DNA of 64,000 nucleotides from Synechococcus sp. CB0101 (lineage in GTDB: Bacteria; Cyanobacteriota; Cyanobacteriia; PCC-6307; Cyanobiaceae): NCBI RefSeq assembly GCF_000179235.2, contig NZ_CP039373.1, positions 558,032 through 622,031 of the forward strand, written 5' to 3'. Positions 16,859 through 26,375 of the stretch are shown here, one piece after another (position 1 is the stretch's first letter; every line of letters starts with the position of its first letter). A program made the position numbers and the translations under genes. The notes beneath the pieces are model-generated. The model saw nothing but the letters and a program-made list of their open reading frames with translations, was not told the origin of the DNA and ran no database searches.

Positions 16859-16883
16859 CGGGGCCAGAAGGCCCCGTTTTTTT
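16859..16883 (+). terminator. Terminator after rpe
   Basis: CGGGGCC, loop AGAA, GGCCCCG, then seven T residues. A textbook Rho-independent terminator for the plus-strand rpe. The next 175 bases up to the convergent ccsA stop contain nothing I can identify. Confidence 0.93.
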
Positions 16884-17058
16884 GGGCACCGACAAGAGCG
16901 CTAGAGAACTGCCTGTCGCTGCCGGGGCTCCGGCTCACAGGACATAGGCAGAAGGGAAAGAGAACAAGCCCGAATCTGTACAACCTGTACGGAATCAAGC
17001 TTTGAGCAGACCGTGCAAAACATCTGGACACGGCAACGATGCGCACGCAGCAGGCAAC

Positions 17059-17979
17059 TCACGCGCTGAGGAACCAGCCGTAGCTGTGCAGGCCGATGCC
17101 CAGCAGATTCACGCCGATGTAGCAAACGCAGATCACCACCAGACCTGCCACCGCCACCATCGCCGGGCGACGCCCCTGCCAACCGCGGCTCAAACGGGTG
17201 TGAAGGTAGGCGGCATACACCAGCCAACAGATCAGAGCCCAGGTTTCCTTGGGGTCCCAGCTCCACCAGCTCCCCCAGGCTTCATTGGCCCAAACAGCCC
17301 CACTCACGATGCCAATCGAGAGGAGCAGGAAGCCCACCGTGATGGTGCGGTAGCTGAGGCTGTCGAGCTGCTCGCTCAAGGAGATGGTGGCGCTGCTGAG
17401 CTGAAGACCAGCAGGCACACCACCCTCGGTGGCGAGGCTGGCCTGGCGGAAGGAACCACTACCAATGGAACTGCTGCGCAGCTCCAGTTGCTGGCCGCGG
17501 TCGGTGAACAGCACCGCCAACGAGAGCAGCGAGCCCACCAGCAGCGCCGCGTAGCTCACCATGATCACGCTCACATGCATCACCAACCAGCTGGAGCGCA
17601 GTGCGGGCACCAGGGGAGCGGCCTGCTGCAGCTGATCCGGTAGTGCGAAGCTCGCGAAGGCGACGCACCCCAGGCCCATCGGCGTGGCCGCAGCCGCCAC
17701 AATCGGCGAGGGATAGCTGCGTTCCACCAACAGCTGGGTGAGGGTGCAGGCCCAGGCCAGGAAGCAGAGCGATTCGTAGAGGTTGCTGATCGGGAAATGC
17801 CCCGACTGCCACCAACGCAGCACCAGCTGGGCCGTGAGGGCCAGGTTGGCCGCCGCCACCATCCAACGCACCGCCTGACTGCCCTGGCCACCGCCACTCA
17901 CACTCCAGAAGGCCAGTGGAAGCGCCAGCAGCAGCAAGGCAAAGGCACCGAGGCCAAGGGCCAAAACCGGATCGGTCAC
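17059..17979 (-). CDS. ccsA: Cytochrome c biogenesis protein CcsA (system II)
   Basis: Membrane subunit of the CcsBA heme ligase that attaches heme to c-type cytochromes on the lumenal side. 306 residues from a GTG, with about eight hydrophobic helices. The heme-handling WWD motif ([14 protein letters not shown]) is near residue 230, and conserved His residues lie in flanking loops (for example [13 protein letters not shown] and YLHTRLSRG). It lies 54 bases after lptF on the same strand. The partner CcsB is not in the window. Confidence 0.96.
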   Translation of the reverse strand: MTDPVLALGLGAFALLLLALPLAFWSVSGGGQGSQAVRWMVAAANLALTAQLVLRWWQSGHFPISNLYESLCFLAWACTLTQLLVERSYPSPIVAAAATPMGLGCVAFASFALPDQLQQAAPLVPALRSSWLVMHVSVIMVSYAALLVGSLLSLAVLFTDRGQQLELRSSSIGSGSFRQASLATEGGVPAGLQLSSATISLSEQLDSLSYRTITVGFLLLSIGIVSGAVWANEAWGSWWSWDPKETWALICWLVYAAYLHTRLSRGWQGRRPAMVAVAGLVVICVCYIGVNLLGIGLHSYGWFLSA

Positions 17980-18033
17980 GAAAAAGGGGAGCGATGCAAA
18001 TGAGTGGAGCCCAGTCTGCCGTGCAGAGCAGGG

Positions 18034-19230
18034 TCAGCGACTGGCTTGTTTCAACAACACAAGACCACCGCCCAGGCCGATGAACACAGGCATCCAGGCG
18101 GCGAAGAAAGGCAGAAGGGTGCCTTTGATCCCCAGCGAACTGAAAATGAATGACATCAGGTAGTAGCCGAAAATCAGCAGCACGCTGATGCCAAAGCCCT
18201 GGCTGCGGCTGGTGCGGGCATTGGGGCGGACCCCGAGGCTGCTGCCGATCAAGCCAAAGACCAGGCAGATCGCAGGGAAGGCGAACTTCTCCTGAATCCG
18301 CACCCGCAGGCGCCGAGCTTCCTTGCGATCGCCGGCCTGCTCCAGCAGGGCCTCGGCCCGCCAGGCCTGAGCCACCGTCATCTGGGCGGCATCACTGGGC
18401 AATTTGCCCACATCAAGGGGCGCCTTGGTGAAGGGATAGAAATAGCGATCGAAATCCGCCGAGGTGGTGCGGTTATTGGCGCTGTCAATATCCACGATGC
18501 GGCCAGCACGGAATTCCCACATGCTGCGGGCATCGTTCCAGATGCCCGTTTTGGCGATCAGCAGCTGCTGGTGACCAGCCTTGGTGAAGTCCAGGAGCGT
18601 GACCTCGTACATCTTTCCTTCGCGGAACCGCCGCGAATAGAAGAGCTGCGCCAGATCGTTGCCGGTGCGCTCACGGCCCTTCTCATCGATGCTGGTGAGC
18701 TGGGCATAGCGGGAATACACCACGTTGTCGCCCCGTTCTGCAGCCACCGAGCGCCCCAAGGCGGCGTCAAGGGTGTCGGCCGCAGCGAGGTTGGCGCTGG
18801 GCACGATCACATCGTTGAACACAAAGGTGAGCACGGTCATCAGCGCTGCCACCACCAGCGCCGGCACCACCATCCGCCACGTGGGCACCCCGATGCTGCG
18901 CAGGGCCGTGAGTTCGCTGGAACTGGAGAGACGGCTAAAGGCGAGCAAGGTGGCCATCAGCGTGGCCATGGGGAACGACAACACCAGGAAACCGGGCAGG
19001 CGCAGCCCCAACACCTGCATCGCCACCAAGGGCGGCAGGCCTGCTTCGGCCACCTTGCGCACCAGCTCGAACACCACACCCACCGAAAGGGAAACGGCGG
19101 TGAAAGCGGCGACGCCAAACAGCAAAGGCCCCAGCAACTCCGAAGAGAGCCAGCGATCCATCAGCGGCACCCGTTGCCATTGGCTCTGCAGGCGCTGCAC
19201 AGGGCGGCGCAGGAACGTCGGAGTCCTCAC
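18034..19230 (-). CDS. LptF/LptG-family permease of lipopolysaccharide export
   Basis: Membrane subunit of the ABC exporter that extracts lipopolysaccharide from the inner membrane. 398 residues from a GTG overlapping the lptB stop by 4 bases. Topology fits YjgP/YjgQ: three N-terminal helices, a large periplasmic beta-jellyroll domain (about residues 140-280) and three C-terminal helices. Only one such permease gene lies in this operon, whereas enterobacteria use an LptF/LptG pair; cyanobacteria may use one protein twice or encode a partner elsewhere. Confidence 0.9.
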   Translation of the reverse strand: MRTPTFLRRPVQRLQSQWQRVPLMDRWLSSELLGPLLFGVAAFTAVSLSVGVVFELVRKVAEAGLPPLVAMQVLGLRLPGFLVLSFPMATLMATLLAFSRLSSSSELTALRSIGVPTWRMVVPALVVAALMTVLTFVFNDVIVPSANLAAADTLDAALGRSVAAERGDNVVYSRYAQLTSIDEKGRERTGNDLAQLFYSRRFREGKMYEVTLLDFTKAGHQQLLIAKTGIWNDARSMWEFRAGRIVDIDSANNRTTSADFDRYFYPFTKAPLDVGKLPSDAAQMTVAQAWRAEALLEQAGDRKEARRLRVRIQEKFAFPAICLVFGLIGSSLGVRPNARTSRSQGFGISVLLIFGYYLMSFIFSSLGIKGTLLPFFAAWMPVFIGLGGGLVLLKQASR

Positions 19231-19955
19231 AGCCGAAAGTCCTCCCCGAGGTAGTGACGACGCACCAACGGATCGTTCGCCATCTCACGGGATGGGCCAC
19301 TGGCGAGGATGCTCCCCTCCGTAAGGATGTAGGCGCGGTCGGTGATCGCCAACGTTTCGCGCACGTTGTGATCGGTGATCAGGATGCCCATGCCGCGATC
19401 GCGCAGGCGAGCAATCAGGCTCTGGAGATCCGCCACAGCCAGGGGATCCACCCCAGCAAACGGTTCATCAAGTAACAGATAGCGGGGGCCCTGTTCGCCA
19501 ACCGCCAGGGCGCGGGCCACCTCACAGCGCCGCCGTTCTCCGCCGGACAACTGAAAACCACGCCGCTCCACGAAGGGGCGCAGATGGAAATCATCCACCA
19601 ACTGCTCCACCCGCAAGCTGCGCTGGCCACGTGGAGCGGCGCTTTCCTGCAGGGCCAGCAGCAGGTTGTCACGCACGCTGAGGTTGCGAAACACGCTGGC
19701 TTCCTGGGGCAAATAGCCGATGCCCAGGCGTGCCCGCTCGGGCATCGACAGATCGGCAACCGATTCCCCGTCCATCACCACGGCTCCCGAATCGGGCCGC
19801 AGCAGGCCGGTCACCAAGTTGAACGTGGTGGTTTTGCCGGCGCCGTTCGGTCCAAGCAAACCCACCACCTCTCCAGGGTTGAGGTTGAGGCTCACTTGCT
19901 TCACCAGGGGCCGCCCTCCAATCGTGAGGGCGACGTGATCCAACACCAAACTCAT
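19227..19955 (-). CDS. lptB: Lipopolysaccharide export ABC transporter ATPase LptB
   Basis: Cytoplasmic ATPase that drives Lpt export. 242 residues with Walker A GPNGAGKTT, signature LSGGERRRCEVARAL, Walker B YLLLDEPFAGVDP and the switch His in ITDHNVRETL. The LptB-specific stretch GYLPQEASVFRNLSVRDNLLLAL is present. It overlaps the lptA end and the permease start by 4 bases each, showing tight translational coupling. Confidence 0.96.
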   Translation of the reverse strand: MSLVLDHVALTIGGRPLVKQVSLNLNPGEVVGLLGPNGAGKTTTFNLVTGLLRPDSGAVVMDGESVADLSMPERARLGIGYLPQEASVFRNLSVRDNLLLALQESAAPRGQRSLRVEQLVDDFHLRPFVERRGFQLSGGERRRCEVARALAVGEQGPRYLLLDEPFAGVDPLAVADLQSLIARLRDRGMGILITDHNVRETLAITDRAYILTEGSILASGPSREMANDPLVRRHYLGEDFRL

Positions 19956-20527
19956 GACTGAGTCGCCGGAGCGGCCGCGGGCGCTGCTGGAGTGGGTGGA
20001 GGAGTCTGCTGAATGCGAACCCGGCTAAACACCTGTTGGCCGCTGGGGGGAACCGCGATCAGCCGCTCACCATCCACCAGATAAACAACCCGCTCAGCCC
20101 GAATCAGGTTGCCGCCCTCCTGAACGATGTCGACATCCCCGCTCAGCACCACGCGGTTTTCCTTGCTGAAGTACTGGGCCTGGCGGGCTGTCGCCACCAC
20201 GCGCTCGTCGGGATAAACGATGCGCACATTGCCGGTGGCCGTGATCACGCCGGTGAGCTGATCGGCGCGCTGCTGATCCGATTCAATCGTCACCAAACCG
20301 GTGCTGACCCGAGCGGGCTGCGCGTCTGCAGGTGAAGCAGCAGCGGCAGGTTCCGCTGCGGCAGGCGCAAGCGCCGGCGTGGAGGCTTCTTGAACAGGAG
20401 GCGTTTGTGCTGCCACCTGCGGCACACCTGCGGTACCCAACAGCAGCGCAACCAGCAGGGCGGAAGCGTGTCTGGGACTGCTGCACACGGCGGCCAAACC
20501 CCGCTCCTCTGGCGATCTTTCGGTCAT
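19952..20527 (-). CDS. LptA/OstA-like periplasmic lipopolysaccharide-transport protein
   Basis: About 191 residues from the ATG at 20527 (MTERSPEERGLAAV); 17 more in-frame codons upstream are possible. A signal peptide runs to about AQT, followed by an Ala/Pro-rich linker. The OstA/LptA domain spans about residues 70-150: VTIESDQQRADQLTGVITATGNVRIVYPD and LSGDVDIVQEGGNLIRAERVVY. A Pro/Ala-rich tail ends the protein. The family forms the beta-jellyroll bridge across the periplasm. The gene overlaps lptB by 4 bases. Confidence 0.9.
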   Translation of the reverse strand: MTERSPEERGLAAVCSSPRHASALLVALLLGTAGVPQVAAQTPPVQEASTPALAPAAAEPAAAASPADAQPARVSTGLVTIESDQQRADQLTGVITATGNVRIVYPDERVVATARQAQYFSKENRVVLSGDVDIVQEGGNLIRAERVVYLVDGERLIAVPPSGQQVFSRVRIQQTPPPTPAAPAAAPATQS

Positions 20528-20552
20528 CGTATCGCTCAGTTCGCCCGGCCCA

Positions 20553-20945
20553 TCAGGCATTTGCGCAATTGGCATCAAGCCTTGGTATCGCCAGGGGCGT
20601 GGGGTCTTGATCCTGCTGCAGAGCCTGAAGACGGGCCCGGGCCTGCTGCCGCAGCTGTTCGAGGTTCAGCCCCAGTTGATCGGGCCCTGCGTTCTGCAGA
20701 CGGCCCAACCCTTCTCCCAACAGCACGGTGGCTCCGCGCCGGTTACCCCGTTCCAGATGCAGATGGGCCACAGCGATCTGGAGGATCCCCTGCAGCACCT
20801 TGCGGCAGGGGCCCTGGGTTTCATGCCAGAGCTCCTCAAAGCCGTCGTGGCAGGCGTACCACTCGCCGGCATTAAAAAGCCTGACGGCCTCCCCGAAACG
20901 GGGATCGACCATCAGGCTGGCTTCTTCCGAGAGGGAGTCGCTCAA
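20553..20945 (-). CDS. DUF309 protein
   Basis: 130 residues (or 119 from the ATG at 20912, MVDPRFGEAVRLF). The DUF309 motif is clear: FNAGEWYACHDGFEELWHETQGPCRKVLQGILQIAVAHLHLERGN, an all-helical fold with conserved His and Glu. Function of the family is unknown. It starts 10 bases after the typA stop and ends 25 bases before the lptA start, so it is likely in the same transcript. Confidence 0.9.
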   Translation of the reverse strand: MSDSLSEEASLMVDPRFGEAVRLFNAGEWYACHDGFEELWHETQGPCRKVLQGILQIAVAHLHLERGNRRGATVLLGEGLGRLQNAGPDQLGLNLEQLRQQARARLQALQQDQDPTPLAIPRLDANCANA

Positions 20946-20955
20946 ACGAGCCCGA

Positions 20956-22764
20956 TCAACGGCGGGCCGGCTTCTTCACCGGCAGTTTGCGCAGACGGAT
21001 CGACTCGGGGGTGACCTCGAGCATCTCGTCGGGGCCGATGTACTCGAGCGCCCGCTCGAGGGTCATCTGCATCGGGGCCTGCAGGGTGTCGAGTTCCTCA
21101 GCGCCGGCGGAGCGCATGTTGGTGAGCTGCTTGGTTTTGCAGACGTTGATCTCGAGATCCTGAGGGCGGTTGTTCTCGCCCACGAGCATGCCCTTGTACA
21201 CCTTGGTGCCAGGGGTAATGAAGAACTGGCCGCGATCTTCGGCGTTCTTCAGGGCATAGAAGGTGGCAGTGCCCTCTTCGAAGGCGATCAGCACACCGTT
21301 GCGGCGGGTCTCGAATTCGCCCTGCATCGGGCGGTAATCGAGGAAGGAGTGGCTCATGATCCCTTCACCGCGGGTGGCGCGGATGAACTCGCCACGGAAA
21401 CCGATCAGACCGCGGGAGGGCACCACAAACTCCAGCTGGGTGCGGCCGTCGTTGGTGTTCTCCATGTTCTGCATCTCAGCCTTGCGGATGCCGAGCTTCT
21501 CGATGCAGGCGCCCACGGCTTCTTCGGGCACATCCAGCACCAGGGTTTCGAAGGGTTCCGAAGGGGTGCCATCAATGGTGCGGAAGATCACCTGCGGCTG
21601 GCTCACCTGGAACTCGTAGCCCTCACGGCGCATCGTTTCAATCAGGATGCCCAGGTGCAGCTCACCACGGCCGCTCACGGCCCAGCGGTCGGGGGAATCG
21701 GTGTCTTCCACGCGGAGCGCCACGTTGGTGAGCAGCTCTTTGTTCAGACGGTCGCGCACCTGACGGCTGGTGACGAACTTGCCCTCTTTGCCGGCGAAGG
21801 GCGAATCGTTGACCACGAAGGTCATCTGCAGGGTGGGCTCATCCACCTTGATCAGCGGCAGAGCCTTGGGCTCATCCGGGCAGGCGATGGTCTCGCCGAT
21901 GTTCACTTCATCGAAGCCGGCCACAGCCACGAGGTCGCCAGCTCGGGCCTCCTCGATCTCCACCCGCTGCAGGCCCTGGAAGCCCAGCAGCTTGCTGATC
22001 CGGCCACGCTTGACGCTGCCGTCGTCGCGGAGCAGCGCCACCGGCTGGTTGGCGCGGATCGTGCCGTTGTGGATGCGGCCGATCATGATCCGGCCAAGGA
22101 AATCGCTGTAGTCGAGGGTGGTCACCTGCAGCTGCAGGGGCTTCTCGGGATCACCCACCGGCGGCGGAACGTGGCGCAGGATCGCGTCAAACAGCGGACG
22201 CATGGTCTCGCTGTCGGTCTTCATGTCCGGCTTGGCGTAACCGCCCATGCCGCTGCCGAACAGATAGGGGAAGTCGCACTGGTCGTCGTCGGCGCCCAGC
22301 TCCAGGAACAGATCGAGCACCTTGTCGACGGCCTGCTCGGGATCGACGCGGGCACGGTCGATCTTGTTGACGAACACGATCGGACGCAGACCCTTCTCTA
22401 GGGCCTTCTTCAGCACGAAGCGGGTCTGGGGCATCGGGCCCTCGTTGGCGTCCACGATCAGCAGACAGCCGTCCACCATGCCGAGCACCCGCTCCACCTC
22501 ACCGCCGAAGTCGGCGTGACCGGGGGTGTCAACGATGTTGATCCGGATCCCCTCGTAGTCCACCGCCGTGTTCTTGGAGAGGATGGTGATGCCGCGCTCG
22601 CGCTCCAGATCGTTGGAGTCCATCACGCAGGTGGGGACGGCCTCGTTGTCGCGGAAGATGCCCGACTGAGCCAGCAGCGCATCCACCAGGGTGGTTTTGC
22701 CGTGGTCAACGTGGGCAATGATTGCGATATTGCGGATCGGTGTTCCCGGATGCTCGCCGCTCAT
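20956..22764 (-). CDS. typA: Ribosome-binding translational GTPase TypA/BipA
   Basis: Translation-factor GTPase that binds the 70S ribosome and supports assembly and stress or cold growth. 602 residues from the ATG at 22764 ([26 protein letters not shown]); nine codons upstream are out of character. Visible: P-loop [33 protein letters not shown] domain II, then the BipA-specific C-terminus with [12 protein letters not shown] and TRGEGIMSH. It lies 196 bases after the U32 gene, room enough for its own promoter, and leads the DUF309-lpt run. Confidence 0.97.
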   Translation of the reverse strand: MSGEHPGTPIRNIAIIAHVDHGKTTLVDALLAQSGIFRDNEAVPTCVMDSNDLERERGITILSKNTAVDYEGIRINIVDTPGHADFGGEVERVLGMVDGCLLIVDANEGPMPQTRFVLKKALEKGLRPIVFVNKIDRARVDPEQAVDKVLDLFLELGADDDQCDFPYLFGSGMGGYAKPDMKTDSETMRPLFDAILRHVPPPVGDPEKPLQLQVTTLDYSDFLGRIMIGRIHNGTIRANQPVALLRDDGSVKRGRISKLLGFQGLQRVEIEEARAGDLVAVAGFDEVNIGETIACPDEPKALPLIKVDEPTLQMTFVVNDSPFAGKEGKFVTSRQVRDRLNKELLTNVALRVEDTDSPDRWAVSGRGELHLGILIETMRREGYEFQVSQPQVIFRTIDGTPSEPFETLVLDVPEEAVGACIEKLGIRKAEMQNMENTNDGRTQLEFVVPSRGLIGFRGEFIRATRGEGIMSHSFLDYRPMQGEFETRRNGVLIAFEEGTATFYALKNAEDRGQFFITPGTKVYKGMLVGENNRPQDLEINVCKTKQLTNMRSAGAEELDTLQAPMQMTLERALEYIGPDEMLEVTPESIRLRKLPVKKPARR

Positions 22765-22960
22765 AAATGGTGGTGCTGGTTGTGATCTCAATGGCGCACG
22801 CCGCAGGCGTTGGCGTGGGAACGATGACTGAAACCCCTGAGCTCGATCGCCGGGCCTAAAGCAAAGCGATTGGTTCTGGACTCCCCTGCAGCGTGGCCTG
22901 CAGAATCCCTACGGTGCGTTAAGCAAATCTATCGCAGGGCCCGACGCCTGAGTCTCCTGC

Positions 22961-25495
22961 TTAGCGCCGCTCCGCCAGGGTTCCACGGGTCACGCCCAAG
23001 CGGCTATCGAGCTGTTCCCGTTGCCAAACGGTTTTGCCGCTGATCTCGCCGGCCAGGGCTTGCTGATACAGCGCCACCCGGCGCTGGGTATCGGCAGCTG
23101 AATCATCGAGCAATTCCAGTCGTAGCCGCCGCACCCCGGCCGCCAAAAACTGCGGGATCGCTTCGGCTGCGGTTTGGGCGCGGCCATTGAAGAGGGTGTT
23201 GCGGCAACCGAGATCGGCGCGCAGTGGATGCTCAGCACCACTGCGGTCACGCAGAAGCACGGTGTGCTGTTCACAGGGCCGGCCGCAATCGGTGTGGTCG
23301 TGGCCCTCTGAGAGAAAGGCGCAGAACAGGCAATGCTCCATATGAAAGAGCGGCATGTGCTGGTGCAGGGTGATCTCCACGCGGCCCGGTGCGGTTCCTT
23401 CCACCAACGCCAGCAGCTGCTCCAAGGCCAGGTCGTAGCTGGCGGTGATCCACTCCAGCCCCCATCGCTGAAGCAGCCAGTGGGCCGTGAGGGGGTTGGC
23501 CACATTCAACGAAAAATCACCCGCGCAGGGCGCCACCGGCGTCAGCCGCTCCAGCTGATCGGCATTGCGCACCAGGAAGCCATCCGGTTCCGCCCGCAGC
23601 AACGGCTCCAGGGTCCAGGCTTCGTCAGGCCTTGTGATGCGGGGTCCCGCAGCCCAGATTCCGCCGGGCCAACAGCCCCGGTAGCTCCGCACCGCCTCCC
23701 GCAATTGGGCGGGATGCTCGAGATCTACGATCATGCGTTGAACCGGCTGGTCGCGCAGGGCCTCGAGCTGCTCGAGGCTGCGCACCAACACGCTCAGCTC
23801 AACCGCTTCAGCGCCTGCAGGCGACACGCCAGCCCTGGCCTGGGCCATCACCCGGTGCAACGGATCCTGGGCATCGGGAATCGGGGATCGGCTTGGCTGC
23901 GCTGCATCCCGCTCGGCCATGGCCTGGGCCAACGCATCCACGAGGGCACGGCGCATCGCATTGAGCTGGGCCACCGGTAAAAACAGCTCACCTTTGAGGT
24001 CGACATCAAGCGAGGCCAACTGCCAGGGGGTTCCGCCCAAGCGGCCCAGCTGCTGCTCCAGGCGTTCCGGGTTGAGGCCGGCGCCGCGAGCCGCTTGCAG
24101 AGGCTGCTGCGACAGCACCCGCCACGGACCGCCCGGCACACCGGGAATGCAAGCCGCCTCCAGCGTGAGGGGTTGATCCGCCTGGCCCCAAACCTTGAGG
24201 TGCAGACCATGGCGCTGTTCCTGCACGTCAGCCGCTGCAAGGCGCTCCAGCTGGCGCTCCAGCTGAGGATCACTCGTGAGCCAGCAGGGACTACCCGGCT
24301 GCAACCCACGGAGATCCACCCGGCCAGGGCCGAGCTTGAGCGCCAGCTGACCGCGAGGCAGGGGCGTGACCTGCATCAACCGTCCACCCACTTCCCGGGG
24401 GGGCAGGAGGGGATCAGCGCTCGGCACTTCCAACACCACCCCATCGCCCGGTTTGAGCGACTGCCGGGTGCGGAGCAGCAGGCGGCCATCAGGCTCCACC
24501 GCCTGCAAACGGCCCAGCCACGGCCCTCGCTTTTTGCTCCAGCGGCCGTGCACCAGCTCACGATGATTCACCCCATCGAGCCAGCCGTGGCTGAGGCCCC
24601 TGGAGAAACTGAGCTCAAGCTGGCGGCGCAGCTGATCATTGGTGTCCGCTGCTGGTTCCGTTGCCGTTGACGCAGCCCCGAGGCGATCAAGGCCCTGGCG
24701 GTAGGCATCGGTGACAGCCGCCACGTAGGTGGATTCCTTGAGTCGTCCTTCGATCTTGAGGCTGGCGATGCCACAGGCCGCGAGCTGAGGCAGCAGATCC
24801 CAGGCGGCCAGATCCTGCGGTGACATCAAATAGCGCTGCTCACCGAGGTCGCGCTCTTCGCCATCCACGATCAATTGATAAGGAAGCCGGCAGGCCTGGG
24901 CACATTCACCGCGATTGGCGCTGCGCTGACCGAGGGCCTCGCTAGTGAGGCACTGACCCGAATAGGCCACGCAGAGCGCCCCATGCACAAACACCTCCAG
25001 CGGCATCGCCAGTCCGCGGCGCTGGAGCTGCTGCTGGATGCGTTGCAAATCGCGCAGGCTGAGCTCACGGGCGAGCACCACACGGGTGCAGCCCAGCTCA
25101 GCCGCCATCGCCACACCGGCAGCACTGGTGATCGACATTTGCGTTGAGCCATGGATCGGCAGCTCAGGCGTGATCTGTTGAGCGAGCCAAGCCAGACCGA
25201 CGTCTTGCACGATCAGGGCATCCACCCGCGCCGCCTGCGCCGCCAGCAACAGCTCGGCCGCCTGCTCCAGTTCAGCGGGAAAGATCAACACGTTCACGGT
25301 GAGGAATCCCTTCACACCGCGGCGGTGCAGCCAATTCATCACCTCCGGCAAATCGGCGACGCGGAAGTTTTCAGCACGCAGACGAGCGTTGAACTGCTCC
25401 ACGCCGAAATAAACGGCATCGGCCCCATTGGCCACGGCAGCCTTCAACGACTCCCAACAACCGGCGGGAGCGAGTAGCTCAGGCAGGCGCGCCAT
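22961..25495 (-). CDS. U32-family protein (RlhA/TrhP-like RNA hydroxylation), with DUF3656 region
   Basis: 844 residues. The N-terminal 300 residues are the U32 core: LLAPAGCWESLKAAVANGADAVYFG and the signature EVFVHGALCVAYSGQC followed by RGECAQACRLPYQL. A long middle-to-C-terminal part resembles the DUF3656-containing long U32 proteins, and a Cys/His cluster (HMEHCLFCAFLSEG and CGRPCEQHT) lies near residue 750. U32 proteins once called collagenases are now linked to prephenate-dependent tRNA U34 or 23S rRNA C2501 hydroxylation and carry an iron-sulfur cluster. It overlaps the vanY-like gene by 1 base. Which RNA it modifies cannot be told here. Confidence 0.9.
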   Translation of the reverse strand: MARLPELLAPAGCWESLKAAVANGADAVYFGVEQFNARLRAENFRVADLPEVMNWLHRRGVKGFLTVNVLIFPAELEQAAELLLAAQAARVDALIVQDVGLAWLAQQITPELPIHGSTQMSITSAAGVAMAAELGCTRVVLARELSLRDLQRIQQQLQRRGLAMPLEVFVHGALCVAYSGQCLTSEALGQRSANRGECAQACRLPYQLIVDGEERDLGEQRYLMSPQDLAAWDLLPQLAACGIASLKIEGRLKESTYVAAVTDAYRQGLDRLGAASTATEPAADTNDQLRRQLELSFSRGLSHGWLDGVNHRELVHGRWSKKRGPWLGRLQAVEPDGRLLLRTRQSLKPGDGVVLEVPSADPLLPPREVGGRLMQVTPLPRGQLALKLGPGRVDLRGLQPGSPCWLTSDPQLERQLERLAAADVQEQRHGLHLKVWGQADQPLTLEAACIPGVPGGPWRVLSQQPLQAARGAGLNPERLEQQLGRLGGTPWQLASLDVDLKGELFLPVAQLNAMRRALVDALAQAMAERDAAQPSRSPIPDAQDPLHRVMAQARAGVSPAGAEAVELSVLVRSLEQLEALRDQPVQRMIVDLEHPAQLREAVRSYRGCWPGGIWAAGPRITRPDEAWTLEPLLRAEPDGFLVRNADQLERLTPVAPCAGDFSLNVANPLTAHWLLQRWGLEWITASYDLALEQLLALVEGTAPGRVEITLHQHMPLFHMEHCLFCAFLSEGHDHTDCGRPCEQHTVLLRDRSGAEHPLRADLGCRNTLFNGRAQTAAEAIPQFLAAGVRRLRLELLDDSAADTQRRVALYQQALAGEISGKTVWQREQLDSRLGVTRGTLAERR

Positions 25496-26253
25496 TAACG
25501 GCCGAGCCGCTGGGCGGCCTCGAAGGTTTTCAACGCCTCCGCTGTGCCCTCAAACCGCCAGTGCCAGGGCTCGTAACTCACGCCCTGGGCGTTGCCAGCC
25601 GGGAACGAGAGCGTGAAGTGATAACGATTGGCATGGGCCTGCAGCCAGGCAAAGGCCGCAGTGCTTTCAAACCGAGCCGAGAGGTTGGTATCCGGCGCTC
25701 GGCCATCACCCAAATCAACGGCATAACCGGTGCTGTGTTCCGAAAAACCAGGCGGGGCGCTCACCTGAGCCCGCTCCAGGGCGCTCTGATTCCGCTCGGA
25801 CTTCACCTCGAAAAAGATTTCCTTTTGCAGATCAACGGAGCGATAGGCGCTCAGCACCCGCAGATCAATGCCATCGGCCGCGGCGGCATCCAGCAAGCGA
25901 GCCAGGGCATCAGCGGCATCGCGATGAAGCTCCACCCCGGGAGCAATCGCCACCAGATCGCCTGCGGCAGCTTCGCTGTAGGGAAAGTGGCCGAGCAGCC
26001 GGCCATCCAATCCCACCCGTGCCGGCAACCCTTGCACCGGAGGCGGGGCGATCAAGCGCCGCAAGGGTTGGGGAAACACCACGGCCAGGGCTCCAGCAGC
26101 GAGCAAGGCAGCACCGGCAGCGGTGAGGGCTGCGCGCCAGGGGGTGCGCCGCTGGAGCGCGGGCGAAATCGTGCGCTGTGCGAGGGGGATGTCGTCGGTA
26201 CTGCGGCGCTTGGCGCTGCGCAGCGCTGTGGACTGCCGACTGGCGCTGGGCAA
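25495..26253 (-). CDS. D-alanyl-D-alanine carboxypeptidase, VanY type (M15B)
   Basis: Zinc carboxypeptidase that trims the terminal D-Ala from peptidoglycan stem peptides. 252 residues. A membrane anchor lies at about residues 42-62 after a basic tail. The zinc site is visible: SEHSTGYAVDLGD (His-x6-Asp) and YEPWHWRF (His with catalytic Glu). LRVLSAYRSVDLQ is also typical. The predicted start is a TTG with no clear ribosome-binding site, so the N-terminus is uncertain. Its TAA overlaps the ATG of the U32 gene by 1 base. Confidence 0.92.
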   Translation of the reverse strand: MPSASRQSTALRSAKRRSTDDIPLAQRTISPALQRRTPWRAALTAAGAALLAAGALAVVFPQPLRRLIAPPPVQGLPARVGLDGRLLGHFPYSEAAAGDLVAIAPGVELHRDAADALARLLDAAAADGIDLRVLSAYRSVDLQKEIFFEVKSERNQSALERAQVSAPPGFSEHSTGYAVDLGDGRAPDTNLSARFESTAAFAWLQAHANRYHFTLSFPAGNAQGVSYEPWHWRFEGTAEALKTFEAAQRLGR

Positions 26254-26375
26254 GCGACGACTCCCATGGCAGCAGGGTTGACCGATGGTAAGGCTGGGGC
26301 CCAGGAGCGCCAGCAGATGCCCGCTCAGCGGTGTTAGCTTCCACCCAACATCCTTCTGGCGGAGCGGGTTTCAAG

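Noticed and set aside
16978-16991. Repeated GTAC elements in CTGTACAACCTGTAC, considered as an NtcA or LexA site
   Set aside because: GTA to TAC spacing is 7 rather than 8, and it lies between two convergent genes where no promoter is expected.
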